Positions 49,467 to 60,978 of a stretch of 64,000 nt of DNA are shown here, piece by piece. Each line of letters begins with the position of its first letter. Position 1 is the first letter of the stretch. Made by a program: the position numbers and the translations under genes. The stretch comes from Tetrahymena elliotti 4EA. Its lineage: Eukaryota; Ciliophora; Oligohymenophorea; Hymenostomatida; Tetrahymenidae. A model generated the notes under the pieces. The model searched no databases. It saw only the letters and a program-made list of their open reading frames with translations, and was not told the origin of the DNA. The stretch covers positions 372,001-436,000 of the forward strand of contig JH720314.1 in assembly GCA_000231825.2 (NCBI GenBank), given 5' to 3'.

Positions 49467-50579
49467 TCAATCAATCAACAAAACTAGTTTTCTGTAAATC
49501 TAAAATAGAATTAAAGCAAACAGTGCTTTGTAAAATTCTTCCATTTTAACTCTATTTGAATTTGCTTCAATTTTTAATTATAAATTTGTCAATCGTATTG
49601 AATTTCCCCATATGGATATTTGTTTGTTTGGATGCCTGCTTATCTGCTTCGATGTAATTTTGTTTATTTGCTTTTTTTGTTGTTGGATGTTTACTTTTTT
49701 TTTGTTTTTTGTTGGTTAGTGAGTTAATTAGTAATTTATTTTTTATTAATTCATTGATTCATAAAAACTAAATGCTAAGTATGTTAATGAAATCACCTTT
49801 TGATATATGTAATTTTTAGATTAGGGTTTTCTGTATTAAGTGCGCGCATGCTAGTTTAAGGAAAAGATTTAATCTTCCTCTTCTTCTTTCATATATTCAT
49901 TTCTTTCGTTTATGTTTGGATTGGTATTTCCAAATTAATCTTGATAGTTTGTTAAGTTACCTAACTAATTTGCTAATGATTCTTCAATTTAAAGAGCTCC
50001 TCCTTACTTTTTATTATACTCATCTCTAAGTTCTTCTATTTTAAGCTAGAGATGATTTTCATGACTCATATAATTCTAATTATTCACTAAAGGATTCAAA
50101 CATTAAGCATATCTCTTATTTTTATCATTTATCTAATATTAAAATGCACTTACAAGCTCATTTATATATAAATCAGTATTATAATTTTGATACAAATCAT
50201 TATTTTCTATGAAGTAATTTTTATCCTAATAACAAACCTCTTATCTCCTTTTATCTAAAGATGAAGACCTTTATGCAGAATGGGAGCGAGTTTAGTTGGC
50301 ACGCTTTGTTACTTGTCTGAGTTTTTGTTAATTCTAACTTTCTGTCAATTTTAATGTATTAGTATTTTCTTTCAATTTAAACTAATGAGGGTTTTAAATC
50401 TGCTCAAGTCTTTAATGATGCTAAAAATGATTGAGTTAAGAATTTGGCTAAATATGATCCCAACTTTCAAACTCTTCTTTATCCTTTACATTTTTTTCAG
50501 TAACTTTTTAGCCAGAGTTTTTTAGCATAGGGGTTACTCTTGATTGTTACTCATAAAGGGAACCCTTCCTCTTGTTCAT
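49467..50579 (-). CDS. Hypothetical charged, Gln/Asn-rich protein, 3' end uncertain (up to 370 aa)
   Basis: ATG at 50579-50577 opens a frame whose first in-frame TGA is at 49469-49467. Residues 1 to about 237 look coding: basic (MNKRKGSLYEQQSRVTPMLK, then KRANQTRSHSAQRSSSLDKR), followed by NYMSHENHLQLKIEELRDEY, a short coiled coil, and an acidic end EYMKEEEED near 49870. Beyond that, nucleotide composition becomes like intergenic DNA (TTTG/AAC-rich), so the real stop may lie nearer 49870. One possibility is a short intron starting at the GTGATT near 49795, which would bring a TGA into frame. No domain or family is recognised. It is divergently transcribed from the phosphatase gene at 52222. 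Confidence 0.55.
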
Positions 50580-52221
50580 CGGTTCTGTTTTTTCAAACTA
50601 CACCTTATTTATTAAATTGTCAACTCTGAAATATCTTTCTTCTTTATTTCTCTCTAAAATCACAAATACAACCTTTTGAATAGTAATTATTAAACTAAAA
50701 TTGCTTTTTGCCTTATTTCTTCCACTTTTTCTTTATCTAAAATTCTTTCCCTCCTCTATCTATATTTTTTTGCTTGTATTTGCTTGCTCTTTCTCTCTTT
50801 TAATAAAAAATTAATCAACCTTATCCAATCCTATAATTAATTATCATTTCAATTTATTAATCAATATTTCATCTTGTCTCATTGATGTTTTTTATCATTC
50901 ACCTTCCATCAATTTTACTCTAAATCGTCTTTTCACTTAATATCACTCAAAAATATTATAAAATCAAATCATCATTAGTTATAAAAAAGCATTGAAGTCT
51001 CTTTATATAATAATAATAATAATAATAATTGTTCGCCAAATTACAAAATTTACTTTCCTTCCGCTTCTATTTCTTAAAGACATTTTATATGCTTTGAATT
51101 TAACATAAATTCAATATCGTTTTATTTTAAAAATAAAGTTGCTTCTTAGCTCAATCAGTAATTTTAATTACAATTCTATAATTAAATACTTTTCATACAG
51201 TAAATTATGATATCAAATCTTCATTAGTTATTTTAAAACACTTAGTTATATTTATTTAACAATTATTCCAGCAATTAAAATATTTTACATTGATTCCACA
51301 TTTATTTCTTTTAAGACATTGTACAATTATTATTTATTAGAAGTTGGTTTTATTTTATTTAAATAATACAGTTGTTTCTTTGCTCAATGAACAACTTTAA
51401 CTACAATTTGGCAATTAAATATTTTTCATATAATTAAAATGTAGAGTTTCAATCAAAATCTTTATTTCCTACATAATTTTTCTTTAAATTTAACAATAAA
51501 AATTCTATTGTTCATTACAAATAGAATTTTCTTTTCAAAGTAATATTTTCTAAATTTCAATCATCTCTAAAAAGAATAATTTACTTTTTTTGCTAATTTT
51601 TTTTGCTTTCTGATATTTTTGATCTGATTGAACAGAATTTTTCCAAAAAAATATTAATTTAAATTTAAAACTAATTTAGAATTATTTTTCTTTTTTATTT
51701 TATCTAATCAAAAGTAAAATTTTAGTTTACTCTTTTGTTTAAAATTTTAATTTTCAGCTGTTTATCTAAATTAAAACTAAATATTATTATCTCTCTTTAC
51801 TATAAAATAAAAGTAAGTTAACAAAAAAAGATTTTTTTATTTAAAATTTTCTTAAGATGAATACATTTTAAAAAATTAACAAATTTTAATGGGTAAAAAC
51901 AGCAAGCAATTTATTTAATACAATAGCATATGGTTAAAATCTTTTAGAATTAAAATAAGCATAAATACATGTAAATTAATAAACAAAAATAGGTAAGTAA
52001 TTTACCACTATCTAGTTGCAGCATTAAGAATAATTTGCAAAATATTAACTCTTAAATTTTTGGTTATTTAATAACGAATAAATAATAAATTAATACATTT
52101 TGAATATTGTATTAAGTGTTAAATATAAATAGTATACAAAAAGAATATTTATTTTAAAGGATTTACTTAGTTGCTTATGGTACCTATAACTAGTTTTATA
52201 TTTCAAGATGGAAACAAATCA
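50580..52221. other. Divergent intergenic region with ~245-bp tandem duplication
   Basis: 1.64 kb between divergent gene starts. Its centre (about 50960-51480) is built of a diverged tandem repeat listed separately. A short (ATA)n tract lies at 51007-51029. No gene is supported. Confidence 0.6.
50960..51480. repeat. Diverged tandem repeat, ~245-bp unit, two copies plus start of a third
   Basis: Unit starts are ATCAAATCATCATTAGTTAT near 50963, ATCAAATCTTCATTAGTTAT near 51212 and a weaker match near 51454. Within each full unit, in the same order, come TTTATTTCTT..AAGACATT, a block with GTTGCTTCTTAGCTCAAT (second copy GTTGTTTCTTTGCTCAAT), and a block with ACAATT....AATTAAATA.TTTTTCATA. Only the first copy carries the ATA microsatellite. 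Confidence 0.8.
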
Positions 52222-55200
52222 ATGAGAAGTGATTTGGTTTCAGATTTTAAAATAAGTCATGTTTTTTCTCCTAAGAAAACTAATAGGTAATTAAATGATA
52301 ACTACAATATGTATGATTAAAATGGACATAAAAAGCAATTTGCTGTCAGTAGTGAACAAAGATAAAATTTTTAGGCAGGAAAAAGTTTAGATCGTACATT
52401 AAAGCCTTTAACATAATCAAATAGAAAAAGTAGTAACTCACAAAATTAAAATGGAAATCACTCTCTAAGCAACTAAAATTAACAAACATTTTTAAGATAG
52501 TATGAATTAAATTACTAAAGACTTTTGAAATACAAGTAATGTAATCAATTATTTTTTAAAAATTCTTAGCATAATTAAACTAAATAAACTTATTATATAA
52601 AAAAAGTCTTAGAAGATAAAGCTAAAGAAGAGCTTGAAAGATAAAATGGTAAAATTAAATAAAAAATAGAAAGAACTTATTTTGATTTATTATGAATAAA
52701 TTATACAGATGTTAAAAATGTGATTGTAGTCAATAAAAAAAATCCTGAAGAAAGATTTGAAATACCTCCTAGATATATACAGTACAATTAAAAATTTTTT
52801 AACTGTTTAATTAAAGATCTAAATTTATTAAAATATATTTCACCAAAAATGAATGAATCAAGACATATTTTATTTTTTATTAAATTTGAAGAATTTCAAG
52901 AGAAAGGTCTGAAGATAGGAAGAACAATTAATTGAATGAGTCATAATATATGAATTCATCATTTAAATAATCTAAACATTTAAATTAATACACATCACCT
53001 AGAATTTAATCTCCTTAAAGTCCTTTTAAAGTAATTCAAAAATATTTTTATAAGATTTATTTATATGACTATTAAATATATTTAAGAGGAATATTGAATT
53101 AAATTAGTAGATACCTGCTCAAAGAGGTTTATCCTCTCTGGATAATAGAAAAACTTCTCCATATACATATAGATAAAATGTTTAAAAAGTATTAGTGCAA
53201 GCATAGCAGAGCAGAACTCTGGATGAAGAAGCAAGTGTAGTTCAAAGCAATTATAGTACAAAACTAAATTAATTAATGCCAAGGATAGCTCCAAAAAAAA
53301 TGAATGAAGAATTAATTCCTAGTTCTCCAAATAGCTTGAATAATTAATTTAGAGCAATAAATAGCTCAAAAAAATATTACTAAACTTAAAATTTTGAATT
53401 TGTCATGGAAGAGTCATTAAACACTACAACGATTCATGGAAATAAATAGATCAATAAAATAAATATGTTTAATAACCAAGTATCTAAAACTTTTTATAAG
53501 CCTAAATAACAAATTTAATTAGATAATTTTATGAAAGATATCCAAGAGCAATCTTTAGGTTTAAAGAAAACAGATTTACTATTTGATAGTTATGTTTAAA
53601 GTAGTAAAAATAAGTCTTTGTTATAAAATGCTAGGACTCCTTCTAATTAATACTAAAATGAACAAAAAAGTAATGTATTCGAATAAATTTATATTTTTAA
53701 CTAATTTTAAATAATTTAGTTGATGCAGTAAAATAGTTCAAAAGTGTTACACCAAATAACCTAGAAGCATCAAACAGATAAAATGTAAGAACATCTCAAG
53801 TTAATAAAATTGGCCTCAGGGAATTAGTAAGACCATTTACTCGTCCTCCTAATATTATTTATGACTAAAGTGAGCTTTAGTAGCTAAGTAAAAATAGTTA
53901 TTTAGAGGATTATTCGTAGCATAATTAGCTTTAAAAGAACTTTTTATCCAATAAAAATGAAAAAAATTTTGAAGAAAATAAAATGTAGAATCATGTAAAA
54001 ACTGAATCTTAAAATGAGAAACAAATCAATTAAAATATTTAAAATTAAGTAGCAAATAATAACAATTACCCTCCTGAAACATATCTAAAAACAACTGCTT
54101 ACTCAAATAATAATAATAATAATTTTAGAAATTTATAAACAAGTGGACATGTCTTTTCAGAGAAATAGTTCAATCTTTAAATCAGAGAATCTAAAGTACC
54201 TTTATTAAAGAGCTTGCTTAATAATGATGGAAGCTTTATTTAATCTACAGTCAGCCCATTTGCTAATTTAGAGGCTTACGATGCTTCTTACCATGAAAGA
54301 AAAATGGAATATAATTTAAAATAAAATGTCATTTCAAATTAAGACTAAAGAAACGGCCTCAGTATTACAAATCTGTAAGGAGATTAATCAAAAATAAACA
54401 AATTAAAATCTAAAGAAAATAGATTCAACTATGGTATACTAGAAATAGGTTCTTTATCTACAAATTTCGATACAGCAATTTAAAATGTAAAGATGGAGAA
54501 TCTGTTTATGGTTGAAGAATATACTTTTGATGCCTTAAAAGTAAAAATATTAATTTTAATTAAAAACTAAATTAATTTTTATTTTTGATTAAAAAAAGTT
54601 TATTAAAGAGAATTTTAAAGTGAGAAAAATTTGTAAACTTTATTTAAAAAATACAAATGATAATAATTATAAGATAATTGAAGGCATTTTCAAGGACAAA
54701 AAAATTACTCAAAATTACAAAAGAATGATCATTTTTGAAAGAATTGTTATTCTTACTTTAATATTGTTTAGTTACACTCCTTAGTAGCCAATGCCTTTAG
54801 ATATTTAAGTTCTACTTAAAAATTTATGCTATTATATACACAATAATGCCACTTTGTTAATTGAATTGCTCTTGGATATTTTTACTTAAACAAAAAATCT
54901 ACATGTAAAATTATTTCTTTTTCTTATTTAATTTAATTAAAAAAAAAATATTTTAAAAATTAAAAATCATTTTATTTAATCTTAATTTTAAAAAAGCCTA
55001 ATTGGGAGAAATTGACAGAGATTTTCCATTTAAGATTGAAAAAATAAAACACAGCTGATAAGAATGAGATTGTTGATTTGATAAATTAGAATAATTCTTA
55101 AATAGAAACACTTTTTACATAACTGAAGCATAAATATAATTATGAGTTTATGAATTATCTATCAAAATATAAAGATGATTCTCTTACATTAGATAATATT

Positions 55201-56332
55201 ATAGATGCTTTGAACATGCTTTAATTAAAATCACAAGAAATGGTAAACTATTAATATATATAAATATTTAAAATAAATAATAAATATATTAAATAAAATA
55301 GTTAAGTACTGTTAATGAAACTAAAAAATCTCAATTAAGAACTGATTATGTTAAGCAAGACGATGAAGAAGAATAACATAATTTTAACAATCTTGAAGAT
55401 TATATTAAGTATGAATAAAAAAATAAAATTATCTATTCAAATGACTATCAAATTGATGATGATGAAGAGGGCGAAGAAGATGAAGATGATGGGGAGGATA
55501 ATTAATACTAAAGTTCTAATCCTTCTTTAAGTAGCAGTGGGAAAATTGATAAAGAGTCCAATGATTCAAAAAATCAATAAGAATAAAAAGAAAACTAAAA
55601 GAAGAAACCTAACACAGCTTAAGGTTAGAAGAAAAATACTAAAGTTAAAGAACCTTATCTCCCTCCTATTAATAATAAATATAAGTATACTTTAGTTCTC
55701 GATTTAGATGAAACACTTGTTCATTATCATGAAGTAAATTTTTATAAATAAATTTTATTTAATTTTTGTTTTTAATTTAACAAATTATAATAGATGGAAG
55801 ACTAAACAGGAGGGGAGTTTTTAATTAGGCCTTTTGCTGAATAATTTATATGCGATATGAGTAAATATTATGAAGTGGTTATTTTTACTGCAGCTGTATA
55901 GGAATATGCAGACTGGATTCTAGATATTATAGACTAAGATAAAAATATATCATATAAACTTTACAGGCATCATACAGTGTTTGATGGATAATACAATTTA
56001 AAAGATTTAAGTAAATTAGGTAGAAATATAAGCAAAACTATAATTATTGATAACCTTCCTGAAAATTTCTCAAGATAACCAGAAAATGGTATTTTTATTT
56101 AGTCATGGTTTGGTGAAAAAGATGACAAAGCCCTCTTTGATCTATCTCCTCTTCTCAAATGTAAAAAAATTATATTTTACTTCAATAAAATAAAATTATT
56201 TTCTTTAAATACTTAGAAATAGTTGAGAAAGAGAGCCCTGACGTGAGAATTGCACTAAGAAAATTTAGTGATTAAATAGAAGAAAATATGAGAAACGGTA
56301 TTCAATACCCTCATCTTAATCTAATACTGTGA
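52222..56332 (+). CDS. FCP1/SCP-type (NIF domain) phosphatase with giant N-terminal extension (1,164 aa)
   Basis: Ten exons: 52222-52648, 52709-52781, 52907-53030, 53087-53669, 53720-54540, 54599-54904, 54997-55242, 55302-55733, 55794-56160, 56217-56332. Residues 1-625 are Ser/Asn/Gln-rich and disordered. About 626-830 are helical with hydrophobic stretches (MIIFERIVILTLILFSYTP). An acidic Asp/Glu cluster and Lys-rich linker follow. The C-terminal catalytic domain has the haloacid-dehalogenase signature DLDETLVH with nucleophile D994 and general acid D996, then GGEFLIRPFAEQF, VVIFTAAVQEYADWILDIID, RHHTV and the Lys/Asp motifs KTIIIDNLPENF and ENGIFIQSWFGEKDD. The family dephosphorylates RNA polymerase II CTD or other phosphoserines (SCP/Dullard/TIM50-like). 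Substrate is unknown. Splicing of 52649-52708 and 52782-52906 removes in-frame TGAs and restores the frame. Confidence 0.88.
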
Positions 56333-56787
56333 AACTATTAAAACAACCAAAAATAATTTAACAATTTAAAATTTTTTTCTCAAAAATCAGTAAGTCATTT
56401 TAATAATACGATATTAATAAAATCATTTTGTACACTCTTAAAACATTTTGAAAGCTAACTTATTTAATAATTAACAAATTATATAATATAATATTACATA
56501 AACAAACTTACTTACTTCTATAAATTTATATTCTTTAAAGTATTTCTCTTCATTTTTAAATCCATCAGATGGATATTTTTTGATTAATTTTTACTTTGTT
56601 TTGTGAGATTCATTTCTATTTTTTGATTTTTGATTGATTGTTAGATAATTAATAGTTTGCAAGTTTGCTTGTTTGTTTGGCTGCTAGCTGGCAAATTTTG
56701 TTTTTAAGATTTTTAGTTTTAAATGCGTTTTTAGCTCTTTAACAAATAATAATTAAAAATTGTGTAATTGATTTTTAATATTAAAAG
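56333..56787. other. Intergenic region
   Basis: 455 bp between two plus-strand genes, with GTTTG-type simple repeats near 56660-56690. Nothing else is recognised. Confidence 0.55.
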
Positions 56788-58266
56788 ATGATAAAAAATA
56801 TATAACTTTTGAAGATTTTGATAGCCATATTAGCTTTACTTGCTGCCTTTAAAGCAGAAGAGTAAAATTAAAACTATATTAGAATTTAATTAGAATATCA
56901 TTTCATAAATTAAGGCTTTATTAAGAACCAAAATGTGATGTAGAATTAGATGGAAGTTTATGCTTATTTAATGGTATAAAACGGAATTTACTTTGCAATA
57001 AATTAAAATCAAGATATCAATATTTTATATAAAATAAATTTAGGTGATAAGGTTCTTGTACCAAGAGCTAAGCTACCGGGATTGCTTCTTCATTATAGTT
57101 TTGATGACTCATAAGTATAGCATTTAGCTTTATAATAATTTTTATTGTTTAGCACATATAATTGATAACTATACTATATAAATTAGAATCTTGATTTGTC
57201 AGGAAATGGCTTTCATCCTGCTATAGGAAAACCCATAACCAAAGGGTAACCATGGGGTGGATCAGGAAATAGTGCTTTCTTTTCTGGACCTAATTTTTTA
57301 AAGTTCAATATTCCAAGAGATAAATTCAAAGCATCTGAATATTCGATCTAGTTTTATATATTTCCAATTCAAGAATAGTAGAGTAATAAATAGATAAATT
57401 ACATGCAAAATATCAAATATTAAAAGATTTTTATATAAAGTGAAGGGATAAGTCATATGTCCTATTTTACAAAAGGGATTTGACAATAAAGTTGATGGAA
57501 GTTATGAAAGAACTCCTGGTATTTATTTCAATAAAGTAAAGAGATAAATTGTGTTATATTTTAGCACATCTGATTAACAAGAATATTAACAGGTATTTGC
57601 ATATTTTAATAGTATTGAAAAAGATTTTAATGATAATTTTTAATAGGGTGAAATTTTAGAATCAAATGCAAGACTACCTTTTAATAAATGGGCTCATATT
57701 GTAGTAAGTAAGACTGGATCTAAAGTAAAACTTTTTGTCAATGGGCTACTTGACTCTGTTTAAGTTTTAATGAATTTTGATATAGAAAACGATTCACCTT
57801 TTTATCTAGGTAACGCTCCTTGGTTGAGTGATGAGTGTTCCTTAAATGCATATATTGATGAACTTAAAATTTTAGATGTAGAGACAAAAAGCTATTAAGT
57901 TTAAGCTGAAGCTTCATCTTTCTTGGCAGGTATTGAACCTAATTTCTTGCATCTTGGGTGTATAAACTGCCCTATTGAAACAGCAAAAGCTGCATGTATT
58001 ACTGGATATCATTTATGTACTAACTTAGAATTATACTCTGGTGCTTACACCATAGCAAGATTTATGGGATGGGTATTTAAATTTTTTATTTAGAACATGT
58101 TACTGATCATATATTAAATTAAACTTTTTTATAAAAACAGACAGAATTAAATAAAAATATTTGGACATATAATTAATTATTTAGATAAGATAGCTAATAG
58201 GAAGAACGTGTAAATTCAGGAATAGGTATTTGCTGTCTAGATTTAGAAGAGCCAAGTTAATTGTGA
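56788..58266 (+). CDS. Secreted LamG/concanavalin-like domain protein with Cys-rich C-terminus (408 aa)
   Basis: Five exons: 56788-57114, 57187-57382, 57441-57592, 57647-58072, 58141-58266. It starts with a signal peptide (basic start, then LLKILIAILALLAAFKAEE). Residues about 85-310 show the jelly-roll LamG pattern: LLLHYSFDDSQ, LDLSGNGFHP, SAFFSGPNFLKF, YSIQFYIFP, PILQKGFD, LPFNKWAHIVVSKTGSKVKL, FVNGLLDS and YIDELKIL. These fit the Laminin_G_3 family, which binds glycans or proteins outside the cell. The C-terminal ~95 residues form a separate module (LGCINCPIETAKAACITGYH, LCTNLELYSGAYTIARFMGW, GIGICC) with regularly spaced Cys, likely disulphide-bonded. No membrane anchor is visible, so it may be secreted or luminal. 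Intron borders at 57115 and 57383 were fixed by the need to avoid TGA and keep the LamG strands in frame. Confidence 0.83.
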
Positions 58267-58632
58267 GAAATTAGGATTTGAAAATAAAATAAAGATTAAT
58301 AAGATTATTGAAAAAATAAGATCATATTAGAGTAAAAATAGAGATCATTTAAGATGATGTTTCATGATTATTTGAAAATTAATATTATTTATTTAGATAT
58401 AATACATTCTACCAATTTTATGAGTTTTTGTACATAAATATAGCTGTTTTTTCTTTATTATCATTAATTGATTGTTTGTTTGTTTGTTCATTCAATTCTT
58501 TATATTCTTCTATTTGAATTATATTTAAAAATCTCAATTCTTTCTAAAATTATTTATTCAACAAAAATTTTAACTAAATTTTGATTTGTAGCTGAACAAA
58601 ATTCAATAAATATAAACTGATTTTTTAGAGAA
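58267..58632. other. Short intergenic region
   Basis: 366 bp between two plus-strand genes; AT-rich, nothing recognised. Confidence 0.55.
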
Positions 58633-59783
58633 ATGTATGATGAAAAGATAGAAATATAAAAAATTTTTAATAGGATGAAGCCTTTTAAAGTTAAAAAAGT
58701 TGATTAAAATAACTTGATCCATCTTTTAAAGCACATGAAGGTCTTGTAAAATATGGTTTTTACAAAAGAGCATACTTTCAAAGTAGACGATAGTGTAGTA
58801 ATCAAGATAGATATTTAGCAAGATGTTTATGTAAAAATTAGATTTTAACAATTAAAATAAGAAATAATAATTTAAAATTGAATATTAACAATTAGTAGAA
58901 TTAGAAATAATTTTTTATTAAAATACTTTTAACAAAAGCAACTAATTTGTTTTAATTATTATAAAAAAGTAATCAAAATTATAGCTTGATTGTATATTTA
59001 AATCTATCATTGATGATAATCCAAAGTCAGAAGTTGCTGAAATACACAAATAACTAGGCACAGTATTATAAAATATAGTAAAGAAAATGGAATAAAGTAA
59101 GCTTTAGTAGATTTAAATTCTCTTTTAAATTTTACTAAAAAACTAAATTTTAAATGGAAAAAATTTAAGTTAAAAAGGAGGAAGAGGAAGAAAGGCTTCG
59201 AAAAGAAGCTGAAGAAAAGAAAAAGTAAGAGGAAGAAGAAAAAAAGAAGAAAAAAGAATAAGGCATAGAATCAGAAGATGAAGAAGAAAAAGATTAAGAT
59301 AAAGAAGAAGAGGAACAAAAGAATAAAAAACCAAACCCAAAAGATTTATTTAAAAGACAATTTGATGAAAAAGGTTACTTCAAAAACTAGTTTTACTTTT
59401 TATATTTAATTTCTTATAAATTAACATTTAGATCTAACTATTGAGAAAGAATAAGAATATAATCTCGAATTAGAATAAAAGCTTTTAGAAAGTGTTGATG
59501 CTATGAAATGGATAGCAAAAGGAATCTTAATAAATTTAGACTAAGATGACAAAGTACTCTATTTCATCAATTTAACAAAAAATATTTAACAAATAATATA
59601 ATATAGGTATAAGATAATATAAGAAATAAACAAGATAAACAGATAAACTAGGTTAAAGATAGTAATCATATTATAGATTAATTCCTATCTAATACGGATT
59701 TAGGTTGGATTTAATTAATATTTATGTTTTTAGTCAGTATTGGATTAACTGTTTTTACTATTATCTTTATTCATATTTGGTGA
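58633..59783 (+). CDS. Tail-anchored SNARE-like protein, possibly Use1/Sec20 type (270 aa)
   Basis: Five exons: 58633-58830, 58985-59096, 59170-59373, 59432-59553, 59607-59783. An N-terminal helical region is followed by a highly charged Glu/Lys stretch (about 105-165) and a SNARE-motif-like amphipathic helix (about 185-245: ELEQKLLESVDAMKWIAKG, then DQDDKVQDNIRNKQDKQINQ). It ends with a single hydrophobic segment (WIQLIFMFLVSIGLTVFTII) and only five or six residues, i.e. a tail anchor. Order and length resemble Use1, the Q-SNARE for Golgi-to-ER retrograde fusion. Sec20 or another tail-anchored helical protein is possible, because I cannot place the zero-layer residue securely. The anchor only comes into frame if 59554-59606 is removed as an intron, which supports the splice model. 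Confidence 0.65.
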
Positions 59784-60978
59784 TAATCTTTTTAGAGTTT
59801 AAATTAACAGAGTCCTATCCAATTTAAAATTACTAAAAATATTTAAATAAATGACCATTCTAACTTAAATTATATTCATTTTATATTGTAGATATATTTA
59901 TAAATATTATAAACTCTCTAAATATCATGTAATATTTTGAATTATCTAAACTTCAAATTAAAAATATTTTTAATAAAATATCTAAAGTAACTTATCCATA
60001 AAATTGATTTTTAATCATTAAAAATTCAAATTAATCACATAAAATTTATTTTTTAATTATTTGAATTAATAATTAAATTTAATTAAGAATAAAATAAAAT
60101 AGTATTTTAAAAAATAATAACAATTAATGATTTGTACAATACTGATAAATATCAAGTATTTTTTTGTTTTAAAAATTAATTAATGCGAAATCAAAATTCA
60201 GTATATTAATTTATGACTTTAATGAATTATGGGAAGTAGATCTAATTTTAAATAATAAATATCATTTTAATTGTTAATAATAAAAATCTAATTAATATAT
60301 TTATTCTTTGTAAAATATTATTATTTAAATTTATTAAAAGATATGCAAAGAATAACAATAAGTATAGATCTTTTTACTTTAAGAATTTAAAAAATTTTTA
60401 GAAATGACATCAAATAATAATAAAAAATTTTTTAAATTAGTAACAGGGATGATAAAGTTAGCTTATAAATTTATTGATTATTGATTTTTAAAATAAATTA
60501 GGCAGATTCAGTTAATTTCTTTAAGATAAATAAATAATTAATTTTGATAAATTAAATCAAATAATAAAAAATTATTTTATTAAATTTTAAAATGATAAAA
60601 TATTATGTCGTACATAAGAAAGAAGTAATGAAAAATAATACTGAAATATAATTAAAGGGAGGTAAAGATAATTGATTATACAAATTTATAAAATAAATAA
60701 TTAGATTGATATAAATTATACTGATTAAAGTAAGGATTGGTTGATAGATATAATAATTATTTAATTTATATAATAGATAATAAATAAGTTGATTAGTGAC
60801 TATTTATATGGATAAATATTTTATTTTCTTAATCTTTTTTGGTATTTCTATTTTTTTTTTACAGAATAAATAATTTTTTCTTAGTTATTTTATTGAATGA
60901 ATTATATATTTTAACAGTTCATTTTTATTATTCAAATTCTTTGTTATTAATTTTGCTTTGAGTTTTATTTATTTTTAT
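59784..60978. other. Convergent intergenic region
   Basis: 1.2 kb between the stops of the SNARE-like and TOG-array genes. Extremely AT-rich; no gene, RNA or defined repeat is recognised. Confidence 0.6.

Noticed and set aside
52693..52695. In-frame TGA as possible selenocysteine or readthrough in the phosphatase gene
   Set aside because: A 60-nt GT..AG intron (52649-52708) removes it and keeps the frame, so no recoding is needed.
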